Assembly: GCA_963920635.1 (NCBI GenBank) | Contig: OY987300.1 | Location: forward strand, 60,798,915 to 60,862,914 | Reading direction: 5' to 3' | DNA length: 64,000 nt | Source of the DNA: Pseudeuparius sepicola | Taxonomy: Eukaryota; Arthropoda; Insecta; Coleoptera; Anthribidae | Shown here: piece after piece, positions 1 to 9,963 of the stretch | How positions within the stretch are numbered: position 1 is the first letter of the stretch | Layout: the number at the start of each line of letters is the position of its first letter | The notes under the pieces: model-generated | Told to the model about the DNA's origin: nothing | What the model saw: only the letters and a program-made list of their open reading frames with translations | The model's database searches: none | Position numbers and translations under genes: made by a program

Positions 1-343
1 TGTGTTTGGTTTTCAAAACAATTGACACATGCATTGGATGCAGTTTTCGAAGACCTATCCAACAAAAAAAAAGTTTTTTAATATCGGAGCAAAAATAACA
101 ATTTTACACAGGTGTCTCTATTCCAAACGGGCCACACTGTATACATATGGTATGCCTTTGAGGACATACTTTTTTCTATTATTTATATTTTCAAGTAAAT
201 ATTTCATTGACCTGCTTCTGCAATTGTTGCAATGTACAAAAATAATTGTTGAATATGTATTTCAGTATTGAGCTCCGGCGTAAATGTGAGGTTATGTATT
301 TCATTACCACGTTGCTTCCACGTTTTACATAAAAAATGCTTAC
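1..343. other. Intron or flank of the minus-strand zinc-finger gene
   Basis: AT-rich sequence downstream, on the minus strand, of the donor at 343. I see no further exon or repeat structure. Confidence 0.4.
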
Positions 344-574
344 CTCAATTTTTTCGGGGAACAATGCTGTTAATTCATCCCTGAATTGCTTCTTCAGGGC
401 AACAACTTTTTGAAAGCACGGAACGTGGTACGCACTATCTCGGTGAAGTTCGACGTCACAGTATTTGAATTTTTTTAATTTTGGAAAATGCAAGATTCGC
501 GATAACTTCGCAAAATGATCCGCGCCACAAGGAATCAATTTTCCACTTGAATTTTTGCACAAAAAACAAAGCAT
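344..574 (-). CDS. First exon of a zinc-finger-like protein, runs off left edge
   Basis: A 77-codon open exon begins with ATG at 574 and ends in a good donor (GAG then GTAAGC) at 344/343, phase 0; the rest lies left of the window. The peptide starts MLCFLCKN, giving a C-x2-C pair at residues 3 and 6, and later has AYHVPCFQ followed by an aromatic/basic stretch. This C-x2-C ... YH-x2-C layout recalls a small N-terminal domain common in hypothetical insect proteins, and I infer a metal-binding (CCHC) fold. Function unknown. The ORF continues past the donor for about 50 more codons that look like intron. It could also be a domesticated or dead transposon protein, since such domains are often found there. 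Confidence 0.5.
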
Positions 575-1258
575 GTTAAATGGTGCACAACACTTTCAAA
601 ACTTTTCGATTGTTGGGATAAAGATAAAGCCTACTAGAGCAGCCTAGAGAACAGAATGAGAACGCAGCAAGCGTGGCGAGTGGCGAAAACTGGTTTTCGG
701 GCGTACAGTCACTTCAAGAGTTTTGACGCTCGAGGCTTCCCGAAAGTACAGTCACTCCAAAAGTCGGCCCGATCGCGCGCTACTTCATCCAACGGTGCCA
801 GGAATTTCTGGCAAGCTGAGGTTCGGCACCGTTGGTTTTTCTTATTCCTTAGGTCCTCATTTACAACTTTTACTATAACTTTGTTCGTGGATAATGAAAA
901 AGGTAGTTAACTCTGTTGAGCAACCCCATTTAGTACAGTGCCAGGGGTTGTGGCAGGGTGGGTCGTGGCACCGTATGTTTTTTTTTTTTTTCATTGTACG
1001 CATTACATACAACCATGTTTTCGTCAAGATTTCAGGTGGCACCGTTATCATTTCGTATACGGCTTATTACGACGAATCGATTACGTAATAGTAGAATTGT
1101 GGATCTCTTCAAGGTAGAAAAAATTAGCGGGCTCTTGGACTATACGTCCAAAGAAGTCAAGTGACTCGACTCATCTCGCCAATGAGAGCACAAGGTGTAT
1201 ACTGACTTTTATATAGGTTACTTGGCTATTGTAAGTCTCCAAATCCTTTTTTTTTTAG
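575..1258. other. Non-coding stretch between divergent genes
   Basis: This region should be promoter of the minus gene and intron or promoter of NAXE. It holds a short direct duplication of the word gtacagtcact (704 and 747) and a T tract at 978-991. A short ORF from ATG 1014 starts MFSSRFQVAPLSFRIR, arginine-rich and free of acidic residues like a mitochondrial presequence. It could be an NAXE leader exon, but the exon that should follow it is absent, so I leave it unassigned. Confidence 0.35.
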
Positions 1259-2294
1259 GAAATAATGGAGGTGATGGCTTGGTGTGTGCAAGACATTTAA
1301 AACTATTTGAATATAACCCGGTCGTATATTATCCAAAGATGACCGATAAACCTCTCTACCACAATTTAACACATCAATGTATTTCCATGAATATTCCAGT
1401 TCTGCAGTGTTTGCCCGATAAGTGTAAATTAGAAGATGAGTTTGGATTAATTGTCGATGCATTGTTTGGGTTTAGTTTCAAGCCACCTGTACGTGAGGAG
1501 TTTGTTCCTATTATCGAGTTTATGAAACAGACCAAATTGCCAATTGCAAGGTAAAATTTTATATATTCTCTACTCAAACTAAATGCAAGTGGCGCGTAAA
1601 CATTTACAGAATGGAAGCACGTTAACAATTCTGAGGGCTAATACGAGGCAGGACCGCATTAAGGACGATCTCTATGAATTTTATAATGTAAAATATTAAA
1701 ATAATATGCCCCAGGGGTATTAAAGAACTTTAAAAACAAACTTTTATGGCACACCTAGTCATTCACTTACCTGAAAATTTCTACTATTAACGCAAATCGT
1801 AGCTCCAACAATTAATAAACAGCGAAAGAATTATATCGGAAAAAATAAAGGTCCACTTGCAACTCAATACACCTCTGTAAGAAACACTGACTCGCTGCAC
1901 TCGCCCGCCGGGCCAGACTTTATTGCCGTTAGGCAATAGCAAGCCGATCACGTGCGTATCACGCTCTAGCCATGCAACAACTTGTGTTTATGTTTCACTT
2001 GCGTTTAGTTTGAAGAGTATAGGTATTTTCCAGAAAGTTCATTATTATTCCTGACATGTTCTTAGTGTGGACATTCCTTCAGGCTGGCACGTTGAAACAG
2101 GTGATCCAGATAATCAATGCATTAAGCCAGAAATGTTAATATCGTTGACTGCTCCAAAAAAATGTGCCGCCCATTTCCAAGGAAAATATCATTATCTGGG
2201 TGGCAGGTTCGTGCCTCCAAGATTGGAGGAAAAATACCAATTAAATTTACCAAAGTATCCTGGGACAGAATGTGTGGTTTTATTGAAATCTTAA
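1259..2294 (+). CDS. Naxe: NAD(P)H-hydrate epimerase, 3' two exons
   Basis: NAXE (AIBP, YjeF N-terminal domain family) interconverts R- and S-NAD(P)HX so that the partner dehydratase can repair the damaged cofactor; the family is typically mitochondrial and cytosolic. Two exons are seen: 1259-1550 (acceptor after a T10 tract, donor AAG|GTAAAA) and 2066-2294 (acceptor CTTAG), joined at a split Ser codon, with stop TAA at 2292-2294. The peptide carries the family's [14 protein letters not shown] loop, the VDALFGFSF motif with its Asp, DIPSGW, and LISLTAPKK, and ends [16 protein letters not shown] as animal homologues do. About 173 residues are encoded; family members have 230-290, so roughly 70-100 N-terminal residues are missing. 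The first exon is entered in a phase needing one nucleotide from an upstream exon. No such exon is recognisable between 575 and 1258, so it is probably left of the window or lost. Reading frames are intact. Confidence 0.9.
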
Positions 2295-2410
2295 TGAATA
2301 AGATTTTGGGACAAAACAAAAATGTGATTTTATTTAAGAAAGTATTTTCTTATAGAATGAAGGATTTACTTCACTGCTTTTATGCTGAAGAATTTGTTGC
2401 CTTTTATAAT

Positions 2411-2416
2411 AATAAA
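2411..2416 (+). terminator. Poly(A) signal of Naxe
   Basis: AATAAA lies about 115 bases past the NAXE stop codon, the first canonical signal downstream. Confidence 0.5.
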
Positions 2417-2439
2417 TGTAATTTTACACTAAATCACTA

Positions 2440-3520
2440 AACCGTATACATCCAACACCTTATAAGAATTAAAATATACCTATAGTATATAGGTATATAA
2501 TATATGTACCATATGTAGGTATAGGTTGGACACACACTATAGTAAAGACCCGAGCATGACATCATATTTCATTGTTGTTCGCGGACTGGAGACTAGAGAA
2601 GTACGTATATACACCTGGGGCGTGGGGAGAACAAAGAAACTTTAACTGCATTTTTATTGAAGTGCCAATGACGTTACAGAATGTTGAATGCCCGGAGTGG
2701 AACGCGTCCTTGCATTTTACACAAGTTGCAACTGCTGACGAAGTTTGAAAACGCTGCCGATATGACTCCATGGGTTTTTTAATGTTGTTTATTGCAACAA
2801 GATGTTTTGCGAAGCATTCCATATGGATTATTATAAATTAAATGTAATTTACTAGTATAGTTTTCATTATCACCTACTCGAAGAGGATGAAGAATCAACA
2901 AACAGTTCTGGATCACTGCTATGTATCAGTGCTATCGCTTTCACAAAAGAAAACTGCTTCTTTAAGAAACATCCTTTTTCTTCTTAGCAAATCTATGTTG
3001 TTGTAATTTTGACACTACATATTACAAAAGGTTGACACATGATTGACACGATAAAACACAACCTCAACTTTAGTCAGAATATCAGCGCACTAACAAATCG
3101 GACTGGTCGTAAGTGACCTGAGCGCTGTGAGCACTGACAGCCCGATTCAGACCACGGCCCTACTCAATGAAAAAAATGGCAACATAGGTTACTGGGAGGG
3201 TATTCTGTGGTTATAGGTAGGTCAGTTTCTGACGTTTAGAATGTCCCATATCTTAAATATCCAGTTTTATTACCATCTATCTAGGGGGAGGCTGCCTTAA
3301 ATCAGCCCGGCACGTAGGCAACAGTGGGCCTGTTGTGCCCCCACGGTCAGCGTCACACGACGGCCAGCATGCCCTGATAAAGGCCCGCAGCTCACCCACC
3401 CGGACACACACATATATAGTAAAATTATTTTAAGAAGTCCTTACTAGGACTGTCAAATGGTAATTTCGCTATCCTAAGTTGGCATCAGTGCAGCAAAAAA
3501 TGCAACCGGGCCATACGTCC
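2440..3520. other. Intergenic stretch
   Basis: Begins with low-complexity TATAGGTATA-type sequence (2470-2530). A 261-base open frame at 2562-2822 (minus) has no recognisable motif and I do not call it. A GC-richer block at 3280-3420 (CCGGCACGTAGGC..., CACCCACCCGGACACAC) looks like a fragment of an unknown dispersed repeat. Nothing else seen. Confidence 0.35.
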
Positions 3521-3523
3521 AGG

Positions 3524-3778
3524 TCAGTAACGAGCCCATTTGCACAATGAATAACTACTAATAACACAAACAAGAACAACACAGATAACGGTAAAGCTCA
3601 TGAAACATACAATACCCGCGAATATTTTCACTGACCAAAGTTTGAACCCGTTTGAACGATCCGGAAAACCTTCACTGTCACTTTCACAACACCGAAACAA
3701 AATTTGCCTGAGTCCGCCCCATAGACGCTGGCGCAAGTGGCTGATTTTAACAAAATACCAAAATGAAAGTGTTTCCAT
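3524..3778 (-). CDS. Possible small single-pass membrane protein
   Basis: An 84-codon ATG-initiated ORF with a stop and no intron. Residues about 50-75 (KIFAGIVCFMSFTVICVV and on) form one strongly hydrophobic helix; the N-terminal half is basic with two cysteines. The ATG context (GTCATGG) is acceptable. I recognise no family. Its length and isolation mean it could be a chance ORF; conservation in a related species would decide. Confidence 0.25.
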   Translation of the reverse strand: METLSFWYFVKISHLRQRLWGGLRQILFRCCESDSEGFPDRSNGFKLWSVKIFAGIVCFMSFTVICVVLVCVISSYSLCKWARY

Positions 3779-4350
3779 GACGTTTGAAATTATTATTAAA
3801 ATGAGTTGTAGTCATAGTTATTTTTATTTGTAGCGGTATAATCGTGATTGGCAATAGGGTTTTTATTTTATTATGTTCTTTTTTCGTATCACTTGGGTAA
3901 CTTTTCACATCATAAATCAATGAGTGACGTCATTAACTGGTTAAGACACATATACCATTGTTATACCCATCGATAACAGAAAATGTCTAGGGATTTTGTG
4001 GAGACTGTCATCTGACAAAATCGGGACTTCTTACAGTAATCGGGGTATACATCTTCCGCGCTCAGCTTGGCTGAGCCGAAGGACTCGAATCTGATCCTGT
4101 CAAGGGCAGGGCATTCAGTGACCAGGGACGATGCAACAAAAATTTATTTAAATTTCTGAGTGGAATTAAGATTTTGTAGAAACAAGGAGACCATCAATGA
4201 AATACACCCCAGGTTTCTTTCTTCTTTATTGAATGACTACTATACGCACAAAGTCACAAGGTGTGTCACTTGTCTATATCCACCACCACGACTGTTATGG
4301 AATGTCGCAATTGCATTTCAATGTTATATCGACAGTCTTGCATCGAGTAT
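3779..4350. other. Intergenic stretch, nothing recognised
   Basis: AT-rich unique-looking sequence with a GC-richer patch around 4050-4130. A 99-codon open frame at 4160-4459 runs into the neighbouring foldback and has no family features, so it is not called. Confidence 0.3.
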
Positions 4351-4354
4351 TAAC

Positions 4355-4715
4355 ACACTAATTAATTCTTCATTTCTGTCAACATTAAACCTTCATCAAG
4401 AATCACCTCATTCACATTGGAAGTCTTTATTTTCTCTATTGAAGTTCAACTTTTTATGACTGTGTGGAATTTAGTTGCTAAGACCTTTGGCCGAAGCAAG
4501 TAAATCAAGTGGTATTTAGTTACCGAGGCGTCTGGCCAAGGCAAATAAACCAAGAGTCATAAAAAGTTGAACTTCAATGCCTTGGTACATTGTGTATAGT
4601 CTAATAGTTGTTTAAAGATAGAAAATAAAGATCATTTGAGAATGAATTAATGAATGGATAATTCTTGAAGACGAAGGTTTAATGTTGACAGAAATAAAGA
4701 CTGTATTAATGCAAC
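4355..4715. mobile_element. Foldback MITE, copy 1
   Basis: Outer inverted arms share TTCTGTCAACATTAAACCTTC (4375-4397 and, inverted, about 4674-4694), followed inward by AGTCTTTATTTTCT-like pairs. An inner pair, GAAGTTCAACTTTTTATGACT (from about 4441) and its exact inverse (ending about 4575), encloses a hyphenated core with GTAACTAAATTCC-type words. A related core recurs at 31105-31225. No transposase. Confidence 0.7.
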
Positions 4716-4884
4716 GCAGATTATATTGAAATATTACTCAAACAGTGGTTATTGTTTACATAGAAGAACTTTTGTAGCACAGTAGCCTATTTTATCGTTT
4801 GAAAAGTTTTCGTGAAAAAACAAAATTGCGACTTCCCAAAACCAATGAAATATTTATTTTCCGGTATTTATTTTCTAATACCGT

Positions 4885-5330
4885 TAGCCAATATCTCCGA
4901 AATTATTGGTTATTAAACTTTACCGCATAAGTAACTTTTAATCAGGAAGACTTCCTCTGGACAATATGAAAAATTCAGGCGATATAGATCACTCTTCTAT
5001 AAGGTTTGAGCAGATGAGATATTCTGGCCAATATCTCCGAAACTATTGGTTATTGGACTTGACCGCATAACTAGCTTTTAATCAAGAAAACTTCCTCTGA
5101 ACAATATCAAAAATTCAGGCAATTCTCACATAGTTCACTTCTCCGTAGGGTTTGAGTAGATGAGATATTCTGGCCATTATCCGAAACTACCTATTGGTTA
5201 TTAGACTTTATACTACATAAGTAACTTTTAATCTTGAAGACTTCCTCTGGAGACTTTATAAAACACTCAGGCAATTTCCACATAGATCACTTTTATATAA
5301 GGCTTTGAGCGGGATCCTTTATAATAGGTA
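4885..5330 (+). repeat. Three degenerate tandem copies, about 130-145 bp each
   Basis: The phrase GCCAATATCTCCGAAA-TATTGGTTATT starts near 4888, 5018 and 5163 (the last diverged). Each is followed by an ACTTTACCGCATAAGTAACTTTTAATC-type segment (paraphrased), then ACTTCCTCTGGA and a TAGATCACTTTTATA-type tail. Copies differ by point changes and small indels, so the array is old. No coding content. Confidence 0.75.
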
Positions 5331-5520
5331 ATTTAAAACCTTAGGTCATACCTACAAAACTTTTGAATGCGGTGCCTGGAGCAGTACAGCTGTAAGTCAG
5401 AAACCTTGTATTGACACTCTTGGCCATTGACCTTGCTCATCCCATGAATAAAATACTAGCTGCCCGTGTTATATAATTTTCAGCATTTCATTACCTGTAC
5501 TGACGTGCTTTGCATTATCA

Positions 5521-5945
5521 TATAACAACAACAACAACAACAATATTTATTATTAAACTTTCCATGCGAAAATTACATTGGTAATAAATAAATATTGATA
5601 GATTAGGGAAAACCTAAACTAGTAATGTAACTACAAATAAGTTCAGGAGTCTCTAGTACTCGGGTTGCTTAAGTTCTGTGCTTGTCTGCGTATCCGAGTA
5701 CTAAAGATGCGAAAAGTGAGATGTAAAAAACTAACGAAAACTAAAATTATTCTACGTACACTTTATAGGACTGAGTGTTTCACCTTTTTGAGAATTGGAA
5801 ATCTCTTCCAATTAACCATTTAGTTAAGAGTTTCTTAAAATGTCTATGGAATATTTTATCTTTTAAATCCAGAGGTAATTTATTGAATATCAAATAACCA
5901 GTATGCTCGAATGCTCTTTGCATTCTGGTCGTTTATGCATTGTTT
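5521..5945 (-). pseudogene. Decayed LINE, reverse-transcriptase ORF 3' end plus tail
   Basis: Read on the minus strand from about 5945, the translation contains YLIFNKLPLDLKDKI then FKKLLTKWLIGR, the pattern (wN.LP..ik...FK..l..wL) that closes the ORF of many CR1/jockey-type LINEs. A stop follows, then a 3' UTR ending in AATAATAAATATT and a (GTT)6 microsatellite tail at 5523-5542. The order ORF end, UTR and simple repeat fits a 5'-truncated non-LTR insertion. The family assignment is inference from the pattern. Confidence 0.55.
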
Positions 5946-6002
5946 TTTTTTGGGTGGGGGGAGGGGAATGAAATACCTATGTTGTCAAATTGAGTAAAGT
6001 AT

Positions 6003-6240
6003 ACCGTACTTTCACCGTTTTAGTAGACATAGCCATGGCTGGGCGGCGCGCCGCCGTGTATTCGGCTAGGTTCGTCAGTGGTTGGCGGGGGGCAGGGCAT
6101 GTTTTTTGCTGGCAAAACTCGACTGATAAGCGGTGCGGGACTACTGTGTACTCCCCCCGTCAACGACTGACAAACCTAGCTGGACTCACGGCGACGCGCG
6201 GCCTATTCACCTATGTCTACTAAAACGGTGAAAGTACGGT
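6003..6240. mobile_element. MITE with 30-bp perfect terminal inverted repeats
   Basis: ACCGTACTTTCACCGTTTTA at 6003 is the start of a 30-bp word repeated exactly in inverse at 6211-6240. The interior is far richer in G+C than the surroundings and is itself partly palindromic (CTAGGTTCGTCAGT against ACTGACAAACCTAG; GGCGGGG against CCCCGTC). The 238-bp element lies just downstream of the 3' end of the minus-strand membrane-protein gene. No target duplication was certain. Confidence 0.8.
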
Positions 6241-6360
6241 TTAGATTATATATTAGATGTCTATTTTAGAGATGTGCTGAGGGCCGAGGCTAATAATTGA
6301 AATGTATGTGTTCAAGCAACAAAAATAAATCTATTATATTTTTTACAATAAAATACAGTT

Positions 6361-7107
6361 TCACCACGCGATCATACTCCAGACCTTTCCCAACAGTCTT
6401 GCCGTTAACACATATACCGGCATAAAAATCAGTCCCATAATCAAAAATATTATAAACAGAATTACTGTTAATTCCCCGATGAACAAGGCCGCTTTGATTG
6501 CTTTATCTTTTGTATCTTCTGTCTGTATTATGTCTATCAGTTTGTCCAAAGTGAACCTGGCAAAATACACAAATCCATCCAGTAGGGGAACTAAGTTCCA
6601 CAGCATCACCAAGATGGTGATAGCGGCAGTGTAGGCTTGAGTACAAAGGGACGTTATTAACGTGATGAAGGTTATTTCCCTGAAAACAGTATCTATAAGC
6701 TAAAACTAAGTATCCTAACCTTGGTATATAAACTACTTTTTATAGCCAGCGCTGATTTGTTTTATAAAGTAACTTTAAATACATTTTTCATTATTGACAG
6801 TGATGGGAAGTAAAGTTTGAGTTGCCCGACCTATATACAGTGCACTCTATGTAAAAAAAAGTAGAGTATAACATACTCACTCATTTCTCGAAACTCCTCG
6901 AGTTTCTTGGTAATCAACAATTGGTTCCCTTATTGAGTACAGTGTGTATATGATACCCGATTGAGACATTCTCATCTTATTCCCAGTGGATGTATCAGTC
7001 ATTGTAACGTGTGCTACACCAGGACTAGTGTAATCAGTGCCTTCTTGTACGCGTTTTTGTAGAACCAAAGGTCCTGAAAAATATTTATACTTTGCATTTG
7101 TGGGCAT
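6361..7107 (-). CDS. Small two-helix membrane protein, unrecognised family
   Basis: Two exons: 7107-6881 (ATG start MPTNAKYKYF, donor GA|GTGAGT) and 6679-6361 (acceptor TTTTCAG). They join at a split Glu codon to give 181 residues and a stop (TGA). The first exon is polar (TDYTSPGVAHV, TMTDTSTGNKMRMS). The second has two long hydrophobic stretches: one around ITFITLITSLCTQAYTAAIT running into LVMLWNLVPLL, the other LTVILFIIFLIMGLIFMPVY. A charged linker, IIQTEDTKDKAIKAA, separates them. I infer an integral membrane protein with both helices in the C-terminal half. I do not recognise the family. Splice sites, phase and amino-acid character agree, so it is likely real. Confidence 0.7.
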
Positions 7108-8670
7108 TTTGCTTGACTATAATTTGTAAACACGGTTCAGTAAAGTTATGAGTGTTAATACTGAGTAGGTACACATAAACAATATTCAGAACATATAATT
7201 TTGCCACACCTGAATCAATGAAGCGAGTCACCATTTTGATTGGACTACCTTAATTTTTATTTTTATCATATACCACATATATGTATCCCCACAATAAATT
7301 AAAAGGAAAAACTTATATTTTCCATGTTCGAAGAAAATAGTAATCATAATATTTAGAATAGTTTTTTTTTATGTACATATGTATGTATATGTATGTATGT
7401 AAGGTGCTCAACGAACACATCAAATTGAAAATAATACTATTTGGAGGTTTGACTCAGGATAGATCAGTTTTCATATAAAATCCTCATCTTGGTCACACCC
7501 GATTACTGATATTATTGTATATTAAAAACTATTTTGGGTAAAGAATCAGAATAAATGGTCCACATTGGCAGGATATTATTACTTTAGCCTATGCTAAATG
7601 ACAATGCCAGTCAAATCCCACCAGTGGTGCCATGGGCATTCTATTCTAAAAATAATTTAAATAAAGTGACCCTTGCTTTTCTTTTTGCTCGAAGCTCTAA
7701 ATTAAATTTTTTTCAGATTTATTTTTTAAATTTAAGCCTGCCACATGATACGATATTTAATTATATAGCAAAAAAACATCATGTTTTTTTTTCATAATTC
7801 ATGCAAGGCTCAAAATTCAGCCATCATGCACCCATACACATACCGTACTATGGGCAGCATTTAATCGTGAATAACCCTGTATGTACTTACTTGGCGACCT
7901 TGGTGTGTGTTTGAAAACTTTGTAAATTAATTACTTAGTACTAGTTATTTAAGAAAATAAATGTAGCCTTGGAGCAAATTTTTTTAGATACTTTTTTTCA
8001 GAAATACTCCGAAAAAAGTAAAAAAAAAAAATGAAATTTGCCATTAAACTGTAACACATGCGAACAAATACCAAGAAGACATTTTTGTCTGCAATTAAAA
8101 TCTGCATACAATATTCAATACCTTTTATTACAATACAAGGTGATTCATTTTTTTTTTCTAAAAATAATTGTACTAGCTACCCACTTCTCGGCCACTGGCC
8201 GAGTTTGGTAAATATTCGATAAAGTCCACATATTTTTTCCAACATTAACACCCTGTAACTTTTCTATGAAAATATAGTTTATACGAAAAAGTGCGGTTAT
8301 TGTTTGAAGATCTATCACCTGTTAAAGTCCTGCTACAAAAACTGACTCACCCTGTATATTTATCAAATAAAAAAAAGAAATTGAAAAAAGCGTTAATTTT
8401 TGTTGCAAGCAGGACCTTATGTTTTATGGCAATCCTCTTACCCTCCTACCTCCTACCCTTACCAGCCTCAATTTCGAGATCATAAAATGGAACTACCATA
8501 AGATTGGGCTGCTTTGGCTAAAGGGGATAACTACCTTTATGAAATGTGCTGTGATTATTGTTAACTAGATAACTACAAACCACTTAACACTCACAGCAAT
8601 ACAGAACACTTTCAGTGGTATTAACCGCTTTGGGCTTAGGTGTAATGTTCCAATAACTCGAATCAAACTA
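7108..8670. other. Intergenic or intronic stretch
   Basis: Contains a short (ATGT)n microsatellite near 7371-7402, runs of T and A around 7980-8030, and a small candidate inverted-end element at about 8136-8357 (left AAGGTGATTCA, right ACTCACCCTGTAT). The latter resembles the ACAGGGTG foldback termini seen elsewhere. No gene recognised. Confidence 0.35.
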
Positions 8671-8673
8671 TAC

Positions 8674-8994
8674 CTGCAGGATTGTCTACGCTTGAAAATC
8701 TAACTTGTGAGTCATCCAAATCACATTCAGAGATGCTTGGCACTGGTGGTCCTAATATGCTCCTGTTTTCGTGTACTCTCCTGATTCCTATAGTACGAAC
8801 ACTTGCAGATACTGCCTGATCTAATGATTTAGATTTTGTTGGAAAAAGCTGATCTTCTGGAGATGATATTAATATTTTATCGTAATTCTTTGAGCCCAAA
8901 GCTGCTAAATTGGGACAGTTTGGGCGAGTACAGCCTTGCGCAGAAGAGTTGATTCCCTGCAACCTTCTAAATTCTCTGTTTGCTGCACATCCTT
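8674..8994 (-). CDS. Putative internal exon, unknown protein
   Basis: An open stretch with a consensus acceptor (ATTCTTAG, after 8995) and donor (CAG|GTATAG at 8674/8673). The peptide has coding character: GCAANREFRRLQG, then GCTRPNCPNLAALG, a serine-rich middle (ILISSPEDQLFPTK), and PPVPSISECDLDD. Cysteine spacing suggests a small metal site at the start, but I recognise no family. It needs one nucleotide from an upstream exon and leaves one for a downstream exon; neither neighbour was found. It cannot join the 11969 exon directly, because the phase would give a stop. Confidence 0.45.
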
Positions 8995-9963
8995 CTAAGA
9001 ATATGATTTGTTTTGGACAAATTTTAAACTATCCTCTCTTACCTTCTGTATTCATTTCATCATTCTACATCTATCAAACAATGTAATTTTTGGAAAAAAA
9101 AAATCAAAAAAATCTCTAATGACAGGTGTCAAGTCATACAGGTCACACCAAAAACCTGTCATTGTTTTCTCCATCTACTATCTACAGAGTAGCTAATACT
9201 GAATAACTGAAACTAGTAAACCATGTTCAGGGTCTCCTCGTGATATTTTTGTGAATGTGTACAAATTTTCAACTTGGAATTTGAACTTTTGGGGACCAGT
9301 GTCCAAAAATTAAGTAGGCAAAATATTTTATTAGAAAAACTCTGTAGGTCTGGTTTAGATAATGCCACTGATTTTTCTGTATACAATAGGGAAAAAACAT
9401 ACTTGTATCACGGAACTATGCAAATATCTGGGTTGATTATCTCCAAATTTAGTACCTATGTGGGCATAAAGTGTAATTTGACCAAGTGTTCTTAATAAAA
9501 TGCTTTGATACCTTTACCTAAAAAGTGCTTTCCTGCAAAAAAAATTCTGCTCCCACATGGATATGTGTCATCGTTTTATTCATAATTTACAAAATGAAAA
9601 ATAGTCAATTTCAAGTAGTTATAACTGAACGGATTTCGTATCCACCCTAGGTAGGGTTTAAAATTAATCACAATTAAGCTTCCTCCAGCTTGTGTTGACG
9701 TGTTGGAAAATATCAAGCATCCCTTGAATTTAATTTATTCAGAATCTATATTATTCTCACCATTTATTATACATATCATTAAGCATCTATTACACGTAAA
9801 AAACACACTGTACAACTCGAATGGAATGTCCATATCGCCGTAGTAGATTCTTCTATGGTATCGCCGAGTACAGCATCGTGCTCAATCCTATTACATGGTT
9901 GAGCATGATGCTGTACTATATTAATACAATGCACGATGCTGTACTATATAGATATCAACTATA
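8995..9963. other. Intronic or intergenic, one small hairpin
   Basis: Mostly featureless AT-rich DNA. At about 9870-9918, AGTACAGCATCGTGCTCAA is followed after a 14-base loop by TTGAGCATGATGCTGTACT. The word ACGATGCTGTACTATA then occurs once more at about 9932, so a hairpin plus a third half-copy sits just left of the large foldback. Confidence 0.5.

Noticed and set aside
1195..1258. Extension of the Naxe exon upstream to 1195
   Set aside because: The open frame upstream crosses a long T tract and acceptor; the residues do not fit the family, so the exon is taken to start at 1259.
5990..6223. 77-codon plus ORF over the MITE at 6003
   Set aside because: It lies entirely inside the terminal-inverted-repeat element and encodes nothing recognisable.
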